Assembly: GCF_001493375.1 (NCBI RefSeq) | Contig: NZ_LN929838.1 | Coordinates: forward strand, 62,001 to 126,000 | DNA length: 64,000 nucleotides | Source: Streptomyces specialis | Lineage (GTDB): Bacteria > Actinomycetota > Actinomycetes > Streptomycetales > Streptomycetaceae | Direction: 5' to 3' | In this document: positions 1 through 7,948 of the stretch, in pieces | Position numbering within the stretch: position 1 is the stretch's first letter | Layout: each line of letters opens with the position of its first letter | Translations under genes and position numbers: made by a program | Notes under the pieces: model-generated | Database searches by the model: none | Seen by the model: only the letters and a program-made list of their open reading frames with translations | Told to the model about the DNA's origin: nothing

Positions 1-1482
1 GCGCCCCTCTTCTGCCCGGCCGTCGGTGCCGGCGGGCTCACGACGGGGCGTCAGCCGGGTAGCCGTCGGGGGGATCGCTTCCCTCAGCAGGCGGATCAAG
101 TCCCGGGTTTCGTCCGCCGGCAGGGTGAACAGCCGCACACCAGGCGCCCCGGGGGCCGTGGGGCTAGTGGCGGCGACCGTTCCGTCCTGGCGGACGCGGA
201 CGGTGGTGCCCGGGTGCCACGGCCCCAGCAGCAGACCACTCAGGCCCAGGGACGAGCCGTTGTCGAGGATGGCCTGCAGGCGGCGGTCCGCGTACGGCTG
301 GGACGTGGCGACGAGAACGAGTTCGCCCGCCGAATCGGCGCTGACGGCGCCGCGGCTTCGGGTGAGGAGTTCGCGCTCCATCACCTCCAGGGCCTCTTCC
401 AGGTCGCGGGTGACGCACAACCGCAGCGCCTGTGGCGGAGCGGTGATCTCTGGGCCCAGGAGCAGTGCCGCGTCCGGGGCGGGGGTAAGGAGCCGCGTCT
501 GGGGGGAGCCGGGGCGGTGGTGGTCGGCCAGTATGGCCACCAGCAGGGCGCGCGCTGCGGCCTGCGCTCCGGGCCCCGTCAGGCCGAGCCCGCGGGTGCG
601 GGCAAGGTCGAGCGCGATAGCGCGGCCGTCCGCGATGCCTACGGCAGGGCGGTCGTCGACGGCGTGTGTCTGGGCGAGGTGGCGGGCGCGGTCGCGCAAA
701 GCGGCCTCGGGAACGGGCGCCGCCCGCGATGTCGCCGGTTCAAGCTCGACGAGGCCGCGGTCGTCCGGTGCCGGTGGGTTGGCGCGGTCGTGGGCGAGGC
801 GGAGGGTGCGCACGACCGGGGCCATGGGCAGTTCCTTGCGCTGCCCGTGGCCGGGGCGGTAGTGGATGCGGCGGCGCAGCAAGAGAGTTGCCCAGGCGGC
901 GGTGATCAACGCGGCGAGCCCGAGGCCGACGAACGCCCCCGTCGGCGTCACGACCCTTTGGTCGCCGTCGGGGTCACCGGCGTCGGGAGCCGCAGTCCCG
1001 GGCTGCTGGTCCGGCGGCGGGGCGGGGGGGGGGCGGGGGGGGGGGGGGGGGGGGGCCGCCCGGGGGGGGGGGGGGGCGGGGGGGGGGGGGGGCGAGGGGG
1101 GGGTGTGTGTGAGAGAGAAGGAAGAGACGGGAAGGGGGAGAAGAGACAGGAGGTGGGGACGGGGGAAGGCGCTGGCGGCGTGACGGGTGGTGCGGGCGAC
1201 GTCGAGGACGAACCATGCCCAGGTGGGCCACAGCACGCAGGCGAGGATACGCAGGGTGTCGCGGGTGCTGAGCGGAGTGGAGAGGGTGGTGATGAGTTCA
1301 TCGCCGCTGGGGACGCGGGTGGGCAGGGGCTGACCGACGTAGTGGGCCAGGCCCCAGGGAATGCCGGCCAGCAGCACGGCCAGGACGACGGCGGCGATAG
1401 CGGCGCGCAGCAGGCGAGCGGACAGGCAGACCAGCCGGACGCCGGTCCCGGTTCGGGCGCGGGCCCGTGTCGGTCCGGGCAT
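1..1482 (-). CDS. LysM/BTAD-type regulator-like membrane protein of tad locus, frameshifted, runs off left edge
   Basis: The start is ATG at 1482, just downstream of the TadG-like gene. The N-terminal part has two hydrophobic stretches (about residues 20-50 and 80-95). The frame then enters a G/C homopolymer tract (1018-1150) and is lost. Translation resumes in another minus-strand frame from about 1017, with a third membrane segment (GLGLAALITAAWATLLL) followed by a soluble region that contains GIADGRAIALDLARTRGLGL and reaches base 1 without a stop. This soluble region resembles the LysM/BTAD-type proteins that end streptomycete tad operons. The break is probably a sequencing or assembly fault rather than a mutation. 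The family call rests on the soluble part and on position; the C-terminal domains lie outside the window. Confidence 0.6.
   Translation of the reverse strand, partial: MPGPTRARARTGTGVRLVCLSARLLRAAIAAVVLAVLLAGIPWGLAHYVGQPLPTRVPSGDELITTLSTPLSTRDTLRILACVLWPTWAWFVLDVARTTRHAASAFPRPHLLSLLPLPVSSFSLTHTPPSPPPPPAPPPPRAAPPPPPPRPPPAPPPDQQPGTAAPDAGDPDGDQRVVTPTGAFVGLGLAALITAAWATLLLRRRIHYRPGHGQRKELPMAPVVRTLRLAHDRANPPAPDDRGLVELEPATSRAAPVPEAALRDRARHLAQTHAVDDRPAVGIADGRAIALDLARTRGLGLTGPGAQAAARALLVAILADHHRPGSPQTRLLTPAPDAALLLGPEITAPPQALRLCVTRDLEEALEVMERELLTRSRGAVSADSAGELVLVATSQPYADRRLQAILDNGSSLGLSGLLLGPWHPGTTVRVRQDGTVAATSPTAPGAPGVRLFTLPADETRDLIRLLREAIPPTATRLTPRREPAGTDGRAEEGR
1018..1150. other. G-homopolymer / purine-rich low-complexity tract, likely assembly artefact
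   Basis: The stretch is runs of up to about 20 G interrupted by single C, then GT and GA repeats. At 1131-1149 it ends in a string that finishes AAGAGACAG, the last nine bases of the Tn5/Nextera mosaic end, with T positions read as G upstream of it. It lies inside a gene and breaks its frame. G runs and T-to-G errors are what two-colour sequencing produces when signal is lost. Confidence 0.65.
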
Positions 1483-1500
1483 CGCGAACGTCTCCCTCTT

Positions 1501-1944
1501 CTACGGTTGCGGGCCGGTGATGCCCGGCTGCGGCTGGGCGGCGCCGGAGGCTGTGACGGTAAGCGTCTCGACGCCGATCAGGTCCAGGAGCTGGGTGTCC
1601 TGAACGGCCGTCACGGTCACCGTGACCTTCTCCTGGGTCGCACTGACCGCCCCTTCGGTACCGACGTCGGAGAGGTAGTTCTCGGCGAGCTGGCGAGCCT
1701 GTGCGGGGTCGAGGCGGAGGGTGCCGTCGGCTCGGTAGGCGGCCAGGTCGATCCCCTGGGCGCCGGCCCGGGCGGCTTCCTGGGCTTCGCCGAGGGCGCG
1801 CACCTGGGCGGCCAGGGCGAGCCCGCCGTCCAGCGCCAGCCCGGCCATCGCCATGAGGGTGGCCATCAGCGGCAGGACGAACGCGGTGATCTGCCCCCGG
1901 TCCCTGCGCAGGTGCGTCCGGAGGGAAAGGCCCGGACGTCTCAT
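1501..1944 (-). CDS. TadG-like pilus assembly protein (Rv3654c/TadE-G N-terminal type)
   Basis: 147 residues. A basic N-terminus (about 1-18) precedes one strongly hydrophobic segment at about 19-42 (TAFVLPLMATLMAMAGLALD), as in the TadE/TadG family of minor pilins and pilus-assembly proteins. The rest is Ala-rich and extracytoplasmic by prediction, with AEAQEAARAGA-like helix character and a beta-rich C-terminus. Its ATG overlaps the stop of the upstream TadE gene by 4 bases, so it is co-translated. TadG proper is longer and has a von Willebrand domain; this is the short actinobacterial version. Confidence 0.75.
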   Translation of the reverse strand: MRRPGLSLRTHLRRDRGQITAFVLPLMATLMAMAGLALDGGLALAAQVRALGEAQEAARAGAQGIDLAAYRADGTLRLDPAQARQLAENYLSDVGTEGAVSATQEKVTVTVTAVQDTQLLDLIGVETLTVTASGAAQPQPGITGPQP

Positions 1945-2438
1945 GGGTGTTCACCGCCCGTCGTGGCGGGCGTGGCGGTGGAGCTGCGGTAGAGATCGAC
2001 GGGGGCGGTGAAGCGTGCGTCCAGGGTGGTGGTGCCCGGCATCGGGATCATGGCCAGGTCCTGAAGGCCGATGGTGCACGTCAGGGTGGCGGTGACGGTG
2101 GAGCCGGGTTCCAGGGTGCCGTCGAGCTGGACGGTGACGGCCTGGCAGGCGACGCCCGCCTCGTCGAGCGCGGCGGTGGCGGTGGCCCGGGCGGCGTCGG
2201 CCGCCTGGCCCGGGGTGCGGGCCTGGCTGGCAGCGCGGGCGGCCTGGTGCGCGGCGTCATCGAGTCGCATCCGGGTGTCCGAGCCGCGTTCGCAGTAGAC
2301 GACGACATACAGCACGAGGATCAGTACCGGGAGCAGCAGCACTAGTTCGGCGCTGGCCGACCCTCGATCCCCGAACCGGTTCCGCCGTACCGGCCGGGGA
2401 GCGCGCCGCTGCTGGGTGGTCGCCTCCTGGGCGGTCAT
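1941..2438 (-). CDS. TadE-family minor pilin / pilus assembly protein
   Basis: 165 residues from the ATG at 2438, which overlaps the preceding stop (ATGA). The N-terminus is basic. At about 26-50 the TadE signature GSASAELVLLLPVLILVLY lies in one membrane segment, followed by a helical Ala/Arg-rich section (DDAAHQAARAASQAR) and a C-terminal domain with two Cys that could form a disulphide. TadE-type pseudopilins are inserted in the cytoplasmic membrane, processed by a prepilin peptidase and needed for Flp fibril assembly. A longer in-frame opening upstream belongs to the overlapping neighbour. Confidence 0.85.
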   Translation of the reverse strand: MTAQEATTQQRRAPRPVRRNRFGDRGSASAELVLLLPVLILVLYVVVYCERGSDTRMRLDDAAHQAARAASQARTPGQAADAARATATAALDEAGVACQAVTVQLDGTLEPGSTVTATLTCTIGLQDLAMIPMPGTTTLDARFTAPVDLYRSSTATPATTGGEHP

Positions 2439-2890
2439 TGCGCCGCTCCGGTTTCGGCGGGGGGCTGGAAGGTTTCGGTGGGGCCGGCGGCTTCGGCGGG
2501 GACGGGGAGACGCAGCCAGGGCAGGAGGGGCAGGGCCACCCCGTCGACCTGTACCTCGGTGCGCTCTGCCGTGCGGTCGATATCGGCAGTGACGTTCTGC
2601 AGCGGGCCGCCGAGTTGACGGAGGACAGTCTCGATCTCCCTGCGTCCGTCGTCGGCGGTGCCGTCCTGGGCGCGGGCGGCTGACAGGCCCTGGGAAGCGG
2701 CGGCCTGGGCGGCGTGGACGGCCTGGGCCCACACCGCGACGTGCGCAATGAGCAGGATGACGGTCATCAGCACTGGGAAGATGACGACGGTCTCGGCGAT
2801 GGCGGCGGCGCCCCGGTCCTCCCGCAGCACTTGCCGCCAGCTTCCCGGCAGCCTTCGCCGGGCGGTACCTCGGTCTTCATATGTAGGCAT
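2435..2890 (-). CDS. TadE-family minor pilin (second copy)
   Basis: 151 residues. The start MPTYEDRG is followed by a TadE-like segment (about 28-55) containing GAAAIAETVVIFPVLMTVIL, then an Ala-rich amphipathic region (HAAQAAASQGLSAARAQ) and a soluble tail ending PPAETGAAQ. The Glu inside the hydrophobic segment is the family hallmark. The stop overlaps the next gene's ATG by 4 bases; 8 bases separate this start from the Flp pilin stop upstream. Two adjacent TadE paralogues are usual in streptomycete tad operons. Confidence 0.85.
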   Translation of the reverse strand: MPTYEDRGTARRRLPGSWRQVLREDRGAAAIAETVVIFPVLMTVILLIAHVAVWAQAVHAAQAAASQGLSAARAQDGTADDGRREIETVLRQLGGPLQNVTADIDRTAERTEVQVDGVALPLLPWLRLPVPAEAAGPTETFQPPAETGAAQ

Positions 2891-2898
2891 GGGCGCTG

Positions 2899-3102
2899 TC
2901 AGGGGGCCGACGGGGTGGTGAAGTTGATGTTTTCGGCGGCGGCGATGATCTCCTCGTCGAAGACCCAGCCGACGCCGGCGGCGACGCCGACCAGGGCGCC
3001 GGTGAGGATCACCGCCTCGGTGCTGTAGCCGCGGTCGTCGTTCATGAGGCGGCTCAGGAGCAGGATGATGCGCGTCCGCAGCCGGAGCAGGCGCTTCTTC
3101 AT
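2899..3102 (-). CDS. Flp-type pilin
   Basis: 67 residues, the usual size of a Flp pilin precursor. A long basic leader (KKRLLRLRTRI) precedes DDRGYSTEAVILTGALVG. The likely prepilin-peptidase site follows Gly25, with a Glu four residues later and a hydrophobic stretch (about 30-50) that would pack in the pilus core. The C-terminus is short and polar. It sits between tadC and the tadE genes, the expected position for the major subunit, with a good ribosome binding site (GAGGGAGAACC on the coding strand) in front. Confidence 0.85.
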   Translation of the reverse strand: MKKRLLRLRTRIILLLSRLMNDDRGYSTEAVILTGALVGVAAGVGWVFDEEIIAAAENINFTTPSAP

Positions 3103-3133
3103 GAGGTTCTCCCTCTCTCAGCAGGGGTGGTTT

Positions 3134-4045
3134 CTACAGCGAGCCGGTGACGTGGGCCATGGCGGCGTAGACGATGAACAGCACGAAGCCCAGCGCCATC
3201 AGGGAGGTGGGGAAGGCGGTGCGTTCGTTGGCGGCGGTGGCGGCAGCTTCGGCCTCGGCGGTGGCCTGGGTGCGCAGGGCGGTGGCTTTCGCCGCGAGGG
3301 AGGCGCGGATTCTGGCGCCTTCGGTGCCGGCCAGCGACAGGGCCGCGGCGAGTTCGGACAGCTCGCGGACGCCGAGTTCGCCGCCGAGCCGGCCGAGGGT
3401 CTCCCACGGGGAGACGCGGGTGGCCTCGGCGGTGTGCAGGGCGCGGCGCAGGTGCCGGAAGGCCCAGTCGTCACCGAGGTCGGCGGCGTCGTGAAGGGCA
3501 CCGATGACGCCGGAGCCCCCGGCGAGCAGGATGTGCACGATGTCGACGTAGGCGCTGAGCACGTGCCGGAACGCCGCTCGCCGGCGGGCGGCTTCCGTCC
3601 GCACGGACACCTCGGGCAGGAGAAATCCGGCGACGGCCAGGACGAGGGCCGTGCCGGTGGTCATCAGCACGCCGGGCGGGTTGCCGCCGAGGGCCGCCAG
3701 GGTGGCCAGGGTGGTGGGCAGCAGGAGCCCGGCCGCCGCGAGGGCGGCCTGATCCGCCAGATGCGTCTCGGGGGACCGGCCGGTGACGGCCAGGTCGCGG
3801 TCCAGCCCTGGGCGCGGTAGACCGGCGGCGCGCAGCACCGGGATCAAAGGCCGGCCCAGGCGTGTCCCCCACCCGCCCGCCACGGGTGCATCGCTCCCGG
3901 CGAGGGGAGGCGTACGGCGGCGTTGCGTGTCGGCCCGGACCGTGTCGACGAGGGTGGTCAGGGCCGGACGGGGCGGGAACAGCCACGCCGCCAGTGCCCA
4001 CAGCCCGAGACCGGTGCCGGCTGACATCACCACCAGCCAGGTCAC
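3134..4045 (-). CDS. tadC: TadC, inner-membrane platform protein of Flp pilus secretion
   Basis: 303 residues from the GTG at 4045, chosen because it overlaps the TadB stop by 4 bases. A longer in-frame opening to 4114 would run into TadB. It is a type II/IV secretion system F-domain protein: N-terminal membrane helix (about 1-22), a second hydrophobic pair around 110-150, the cytoplasmic GspF helical region (about 155-265, with LAGTEGARIRASLAAKA) and a final membrane segment (SLMALGFVLFIVYAAM). With TadB it forms the inner-membrane assembly platform driven by the TadA ATPase. Confidence 0.88.
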   Translation of the reverse strand: MTWLVVMSAGTGLGLWALAAWLFPPRPALTTLVDTVRADTQRRRTPPLAGSDAPVAGGWGTRLGRPLIPVLRAAGLPRPGLDRDLAVTGRSPETHLADQAALAAAGLLLPTTLATLAALGGNPPGVLMTTGTALVLAVAGFLLPEVSVRTEAARRRAAFRHVLSAYVDIVHILLAGGSGVIGALHDAADLGDDWAFRHLRRALHTAEATRVSPWETLGRLGGELGVRELSELAAALSLAGTEGARIRASLAAKATALRTQATAEAEAAATAANERTAFPTSLMALGFVLFIVYAAMAHVTGSL

Positions 4046-4914
4046 CGGGCCTCCCTGCCCTCGACGGTGAGGAAGCGGGCGGGCTGTTCGATGCGGGTCA
4101 GCCGGGCCAGCCACACCAGGGCGACGGCGATGATGGCGGCGACGACCAGCAGCATCACCTGCCCGCCGGCCGAGTCGTAGGGGGTGAGGAACTCACGGTT
4201 GAACAGCACCAGGCCGCCGATGAACACGGCGGTGGTGCCGGTGACGATGCGGACCGTGGTGCGCACCCTGGCCTGCGCGGCGGCCACACGGCGGCGCATC
4301 TCGACCTGCGAGCGCGCCGTCTCGGCCAGGGCACCCAGGCGGGGAGCGAGCTGGCGGGCCTGATACCGGGCGGAAATGATCAGCACGCTGATGACCAGAT
4401 CCGCGGTGGGGTCCGCCACCTTCTGGGCGAGACGGCGCAGCGTCAGGCCGAGTTCCTCCCCGGCTTCCAGCTCGCCGGCCAGGGAGCGGACGTGGGGCCG
4501 GATGGCTTCGGGCACGGTGGCGGCGGTGGCGGTGATGGTCTGTTCCAGGCCGGCGCCGGCGGCCAGGGGGTCGCGCAGCATCTCCGCCCACCCCGCGGGC
4601 GCTTCGATCAGCGCGGTCTGCCGCCGGCCGGACGAACCACCGACCAGGCGGGGCAGGTTCCACACCGCGGCGGCGGCCAGCGGACCGGCAACCGGCCAGC
4701 GGGTCAGCACCAGCGCCACCAGGCCGGCGGCTGCGGCGGCCGACGCCCACCGCCGGGCGTGTGCGCGGTGGTGGGCGCCACCGGGCCGGAACATGCTGCC
4801 GCGCGGCGGCCTTTGGCGGATTCCGGAATACCCGCGCCAGCCAGCGGCCACGAAGAGGCTGCCCACGCCGATGCCCAGGCCGCACAGGCCCAGCAGCGGG
4901 GCCGCGGTGTTCAT
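4042..4914 (-). CDS. tadB: TadB, inner-membrane platform protein of Flp pilus secretion
   Basis: 290 residues from the ATG at 4914, which overlaps the TadA stop by 4 bases. N-terminal membrane helix (MNTAAPLLGLCGLGIGVGSL), a second hydrophobic region about 75-105, then the GspF-type cytoplasmic domain (about 115-240) with ELEAGEELGLTLRRLAQKVA, and two C-terminal hydrophobic segments (TAVFIGGLVLF; VMLLVVAAIIAVALVWLARL). The domain order fits the T2SSF superfamily. Its stop overlaps the tadC GTG, so the two partners are made together. Confidence 0.88.
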   Translation of the reverse strand: MNTAAPLLGLCGLGIGVGSLFVAAGWRGYSGIRQRPPRGSMFRPGGAHHRAHARRWASAAAAAGLVALVLTRWPVAGPLAAAAVWNLPRLVGGSSGRRQTALIEAPAGWAEMLRDPLAAGAGLEQTITATAATVPEAIRPHVRSLAGELEAGEELGLTLRRLAQKVADPTADLVISVLIISARYQARQLAPRLGALAETARSQVEMRRRVAAAQARVRTTVRIVTGTTAVFIGGLVLFNREFLTPYDSAGGQVMLLVVAAIIAVALVWLARLTRIEQPARFLTVEGREAR

Positions 4915-6380
4915 GGCCGCCGCCTTTCCATCAGTCCCGGCGAGAAGCCGGCCGCCCGCAGCTCGTCGAGGGTCTCCACCCGCATCGGCACCCCGGTGAC
5001 CGCTCGCCGGTCGGGGCCCGGGCGCATGATCTCGTTGGTTATGACCTGTCGTTCGTCCGCGCCGACGACTTCGCGGATGGAGGAGACGACCCGCTGGTGC
5101 CCGGCGGCACGCGGCCGGTCCAGGTGGACCACGAAGTGGATCGCGGAGGCGACGAGCAGGTTGGTGGCTTCCATCGGCAGCCGCTCGGCGGACTGGGCGG
5201 CGTAGGCGGCGAGCTTGGTGAACGCCCCAGCGCTGGTGCTGGCGTGCAGGGTGCCAAGTGAGCCGTCGTTGCCCTGCGACATGGCGTTGCACATCGGCAC
5301 CACCTCGGGGCCGCGGACCTCCCCGACGATGACCCGGTCTGGGGACATCCGCAGTGCCCACCGCACGAGTTCTGCCAGCGGCACCTCCCCTTTGCCTTCG
5401 ATGTTGGCCTCCCGCGCCTGGAGCGCGACGACGTCCGGATGGGCGCGGCGGTCGGCGTCCAGGCCGAGTTCGAAGGTGTCCTCGATGGTGATCAGCCGCT
5501 CCTGGCGGGGGATTTCGGCGGCCAGCGCGCGCAGCAGCGTCGTTTTGCCCATGCCTGTACCACCCGTGATCAACAGGTTTTTGCGGGCGCGGACCATGGC
5601 TGCCAGCAGGGCTTCGAGCCGGTCGTCGATCGTGCCGAGCTGCCGCAGCCGGTGCAGGGTGACCTGCTGGTGGCGGTGGCGGCGGATGGCCAGCGCCGGG
5701 CGGGCGGAGACAGCCATCACCGCGAAGGCGCGCTCGCCGCCCGGGAGCTGGAAACTGACGCCGGGGCTGCCGCGGTCGAAGTGCCGCTCTTCCGTCCCGC
5801 TGCGGGCTGCCAGGGCGCGCACGAGCCGCACCAGGTCGTTGTCCGACCGCGCTACGGGTGGGGCCTGCTCGCGTCGGCCGTCGGCGTAGCGGACGAAGAC
5901 GTGGTCGTGCCCGTTGACGTTGATGTTCTCGATCGCCGGGTTGCGCAGCAGTGGTTCCAGTCCGCCCATTCCGAAGAATTCGTCCAGCACCTGGGCGATG
6001 GCCGCGGCCTCGTCCTGCTCGGAGACGATGCGCCGCCCCCTGTTCAGGAGCGCGCCGGCGAACTCTTCGGCGGCGTCCTGGGCGATGGTCTCGGCCTGGG
6101 CCCGGCGCTGTTCGGCCGTGGGCTGGGGACGGTTGGCCTGTTCGTCCGCGCGGATCCGTTCGGAGAGCTTGGTGGCCAGTTCCTGGCGCAGGTAGCGGCG
6201 CAGCCCCTCGGCCGTGTCCTCAAGGGACAGCCAGGTGCCCGCCATCGTGGTCGCGTCCGGGATGTGGATGCCCGGTTGCTGGGGCGGTGGTCCGGGTGGT
6301 GGGGCGTGGAAGACGCCGTCCGGGGGCAGGATGCGCGGATCGCGGTGTTCGCCGGGCTGGGGGCCTTTTGTGTGGGTCAT
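4911..6380 (-). CDS. cpaF: TadA/CpaF, secretion ATPase of the Flp pilus
   Basis: 489 residues, a full-length hexameric type II/IV secretion ATPase. After a Pro-rich N-terminus comes the N-terminal domain (about 120-230), then the Walker A GGTGMGKTT (273-281), the acidic Asp box ITIEDTFEL (297-305), a Walker B-like stretch DRVIVGEVRG (348-357) and the His box GTLHAST (376-382). All motifs needed for ATP hydrolysis are present. Both ends overlap neighbours by ATGA (TadZ upstream, TadB downstream). It powers pilin polymerisation from the cytoplasmic side. Confidence 0.93.
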   Translation of the reverse strand: MTHTKGPQPGEHRDPRILPPDGVFHAPPPGPPPQQPGIHIPDATTMAGTWLSLEDTAEGLRRYLRQELATKLSERIRADEQANRPQPTAEQRRAQAETIAQDAAEEFAGALLNRGRRIVSEQDEAAAIAQVLDEFFGMGGLEPLLRNPAIENINVNGHDHVFVRYADGRREQAPPVARSDNDLVRLVRALAARSGTEERHFDRGSPGVSFQLPGGERAFAVMAVSARPALAIRRHRHQQVTLHRLRQLGTIDDRLEALLAAMVRARKNLLITGGTGMGKTTLLRALAAEIPRQERLITIEDTFELGLDADRRAHPDVVALQAREANIEGKGEVPLAELVRWALRMSPDRVIVGEVRGPEVVPMCNAMSQGNDGSLGTLHASTSAGAFTKLAAYAAQSAERLPMEATNLLVASAIHFVVHLDRPRAAGHQRVVSSIREVVGADERQVITNEIMRPGPDRRAVTGVPMRVETLDELRAAGFSPGLMERRRP

Positions 6381-7216
6381 GGCAGTATCCGGTGCGTCGA
6401 GGGTGCGGTGAACTCGGGAACGTCGTGGGCGCCGGGTGGTGTCTGCGAGGCCCGCCAGCGCCAGGGTGGCGGGGTGATCAGGGCGTCCCGGGCGGTGCGG
6501 GCGGCGAGTTCGGCGGTGGCCTGTCCCCGCCGGGAACGTGCCGGGCCCCAGCGCGGGGCGGGCTTCCCGGCGAATGCGGCTGCCCCGGCGGGGTCATGCG
6601 GGATGCGGGCGGCCACCTCGATGCCGAGTTCCGTGGTTCCCAGGGCCTGGGTGACTTCGCCGGTGGGGTAGCCGTCGCCGACGAGGACCAGCCTGGGGCG
6701 GGGGGACCAGGTGGCCGCTGGGCGCACCATCACCGCGAGGTGTGCGAGGGCGTCATCCCCGGCTCCGGCGACCAGCAGCATCACGTCCGCGTCGCGCACC
6801 ACCCCGAGCGCGGGTGAATCGGCGTCCACCCGGCCGCAGTCGGCGATGACCACCACCCCCGGGCGGGAGACCGCCCGCCGCAGCAGCGGACCGTTCGGGC
6901 CGGATGTCAGCTCCACGAGGGCGGCGCGGGCTTGCCCGGGCGCGGGCGGGCCGGCCACCACCGGCAGCCCGCCGGGCAAACGCTGGGTGTGCTGCCAGAT
7001 CAGGCCCGCATCATCGCCCGAACGCCGTCCGGCGGCGGCCAGCGTCACTAGTCCGGGGGTCAGGTCCAGGCGGTAGCGGGCCACGATGTCCCGGCCCGCC
7101 GGGTCGCACTCCACCAGCACCGGCTGCGTGCCGGACGGCCATCCGGCGGCCAGCGCGACCGCCGTCGTCGTCACTCCCGGCGAGCCCTTCAGTGAACACA
7201 GCGCCACCACTGTCAT
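6377..7216 (-). CDS. TadZ/CpaE-like, ParA-type localisation protein
   Basis: 279 residues from the ATG at 7216, which overlaps the SAF gene stop by 4 bases. The protein opens with a deviant Walker motif, CSLKGSPGVTTTAVALA, in which the usual GKT becomes GVTT. It continues with a ParA/MinD-like fold containing VLVECDPAGRDI, VVIADCGRVD and VMLLVAGAGDDAL. TadZ/CpaE proteins position the Tad machine and recruit TadA. The altered P-loop suggests nucleotide binding or hydrolysis may be weak, as in other TadZ proteins. Its stop overlaps the start of the TadA gene. Confidence 0.82.
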   Translation of the reverse strand: MTVVALCSLKGSPGVTTTAVALAAGWPSGTQPVLVECDPAGRDIVARYRLDLTPGLVTLAAAGRRSGDDAGLIWQHTQRLPGGLPVVAGPPAPGQARAALVELTSGPNGPLLRRAVSRPGVVVIADCGRVDADSPALGVVRDADVMLLVAGAGDDALAHLAVMVRPAATWSPRPRLVLVGDGYPTGEVTQALGTTELGIEVAARIPHDPAGAAAFAGKPAPRWGPARSRRGQATAELAARTARDALITPPPWRWRASQTPPGAHDVPEFTAPSTHRILP

Positions 7217-7917
7217 CGATCGCTCCCCGCCACGACGACCAGGCGCAGTTCGTCGGCCGGCCAGGCGGCCATCGCCTGGGCGTCGCCGGTGTCCATCTGC
7301 AGCGTGGCGACCGCGGCGTCTTCGCGGTCGCCGCTGTCCGTGACTGCCGTCACTACGGCCGTCCACGATGTGCCGGCCGGTATGTGTTCACCGGTGGAGG
7401 TGTCTGCGGTGGTCAGGGGGACGACATGGACGGTGTTGCCCGGCTGGAGGCCGGGCGGGAACTGCCCCGCCTCCAGCGGTACCGCGGTGACTGCCTGGCC
7501 GGGTGGGGGGACGGCCGGCTCGCCGAGCGCCTGGGGGGTGAGGATCGTGCCGGCCGGGAGGCTGTAGGCGGCCGGCCGGCCGACCACCTCCTCCAGCGCG
7601 TCAGCACGGACGATGTTCACGCCCGGGTCGACCGCCATGCTCACCTCGCGCACCGCCGCGGCGGTGATCTCCTGCCCCGCCGACACCGGCTCCGCAAGGA
7701 CCAGTACCGCCTGCCGTTCACTTAGTTGCGTGGCGACCAGCACGCCGCCGCCCGCGCACCCGACCCCCAGCAGCCCCCCCGCCCCCAGGTAGGGCACCCG
7801 CCGGCGCCGGGCGACCCCGGTCAGCCGCGACCCCTCCCGGCCCCCGGCCGCGCCGGAAGGGATGGCGCTGCCGTGCGGCACCGACGTTCTCGTACTCGTG
7901 CTCATCGAGGCGCTCAC
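7213..7917 (-). CDS. SAF-domain protein (CpaB/RcpC-like pilus component)
   Basis: 234 residues. A disordered basic N-terminus is followed by one membrane helix (about 45-62, YLGAGGLLGVGCAGGGVLVA). Then comes a SAF domain at about 75-135 (VLAEPVSAGQEITAAAVREV ... SLPAGTILTPQAL) and a C-terminal beta domain. SAF proteins of this type correspond to CpaB/RcpC, which in Gram-negatives links to the outer-membrane pore; in actinobacteria the role is unknown but probably extracytoplasmic. Coupled to tadZ by ATGA. The gene upstream ends 31 bases away. Confidence 0.82.
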   Translation of the reverse strand: MSASMSTSTRTSVPHGSAIPSGAAGGREGSRLTGVARRRRVPYLGAGGLLGVGCAGGGVLVATQLSERQAVLVLAEPVSAGQEITAAAVREVSMAVDPGVNIVRADALEEVVGRPAAYSLPAGTILTPQALGEPAVPPPGQAVTAVPLEAGQFPPGLQPGNTVHVVPLTTADTSTGEHIPAGTSWTAVVTAVTDSGDREDAAVATLQMDTGDAQAMAAWPADELRLVVVAGSDR

Positions 7918-7948
7918 TTCCTCGGTCCGCTCGGCGGGTCCTCGTGGT

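Noticed and set aside
1018..1150. G-rich tract as a regulatory G-quadruplex region
   Set aside because: It breaks a coding frame and carries an adapter-like tail, so an artefact explains it better.
214..1992. Plus-strand open frame of 592 codons across the tad region
   Set aside because: It is Gly/Arg-rich antisense to the TadG-like and LysM/BTAD-type genes and spans the artefactual G tract; no start signal or family resemblance.
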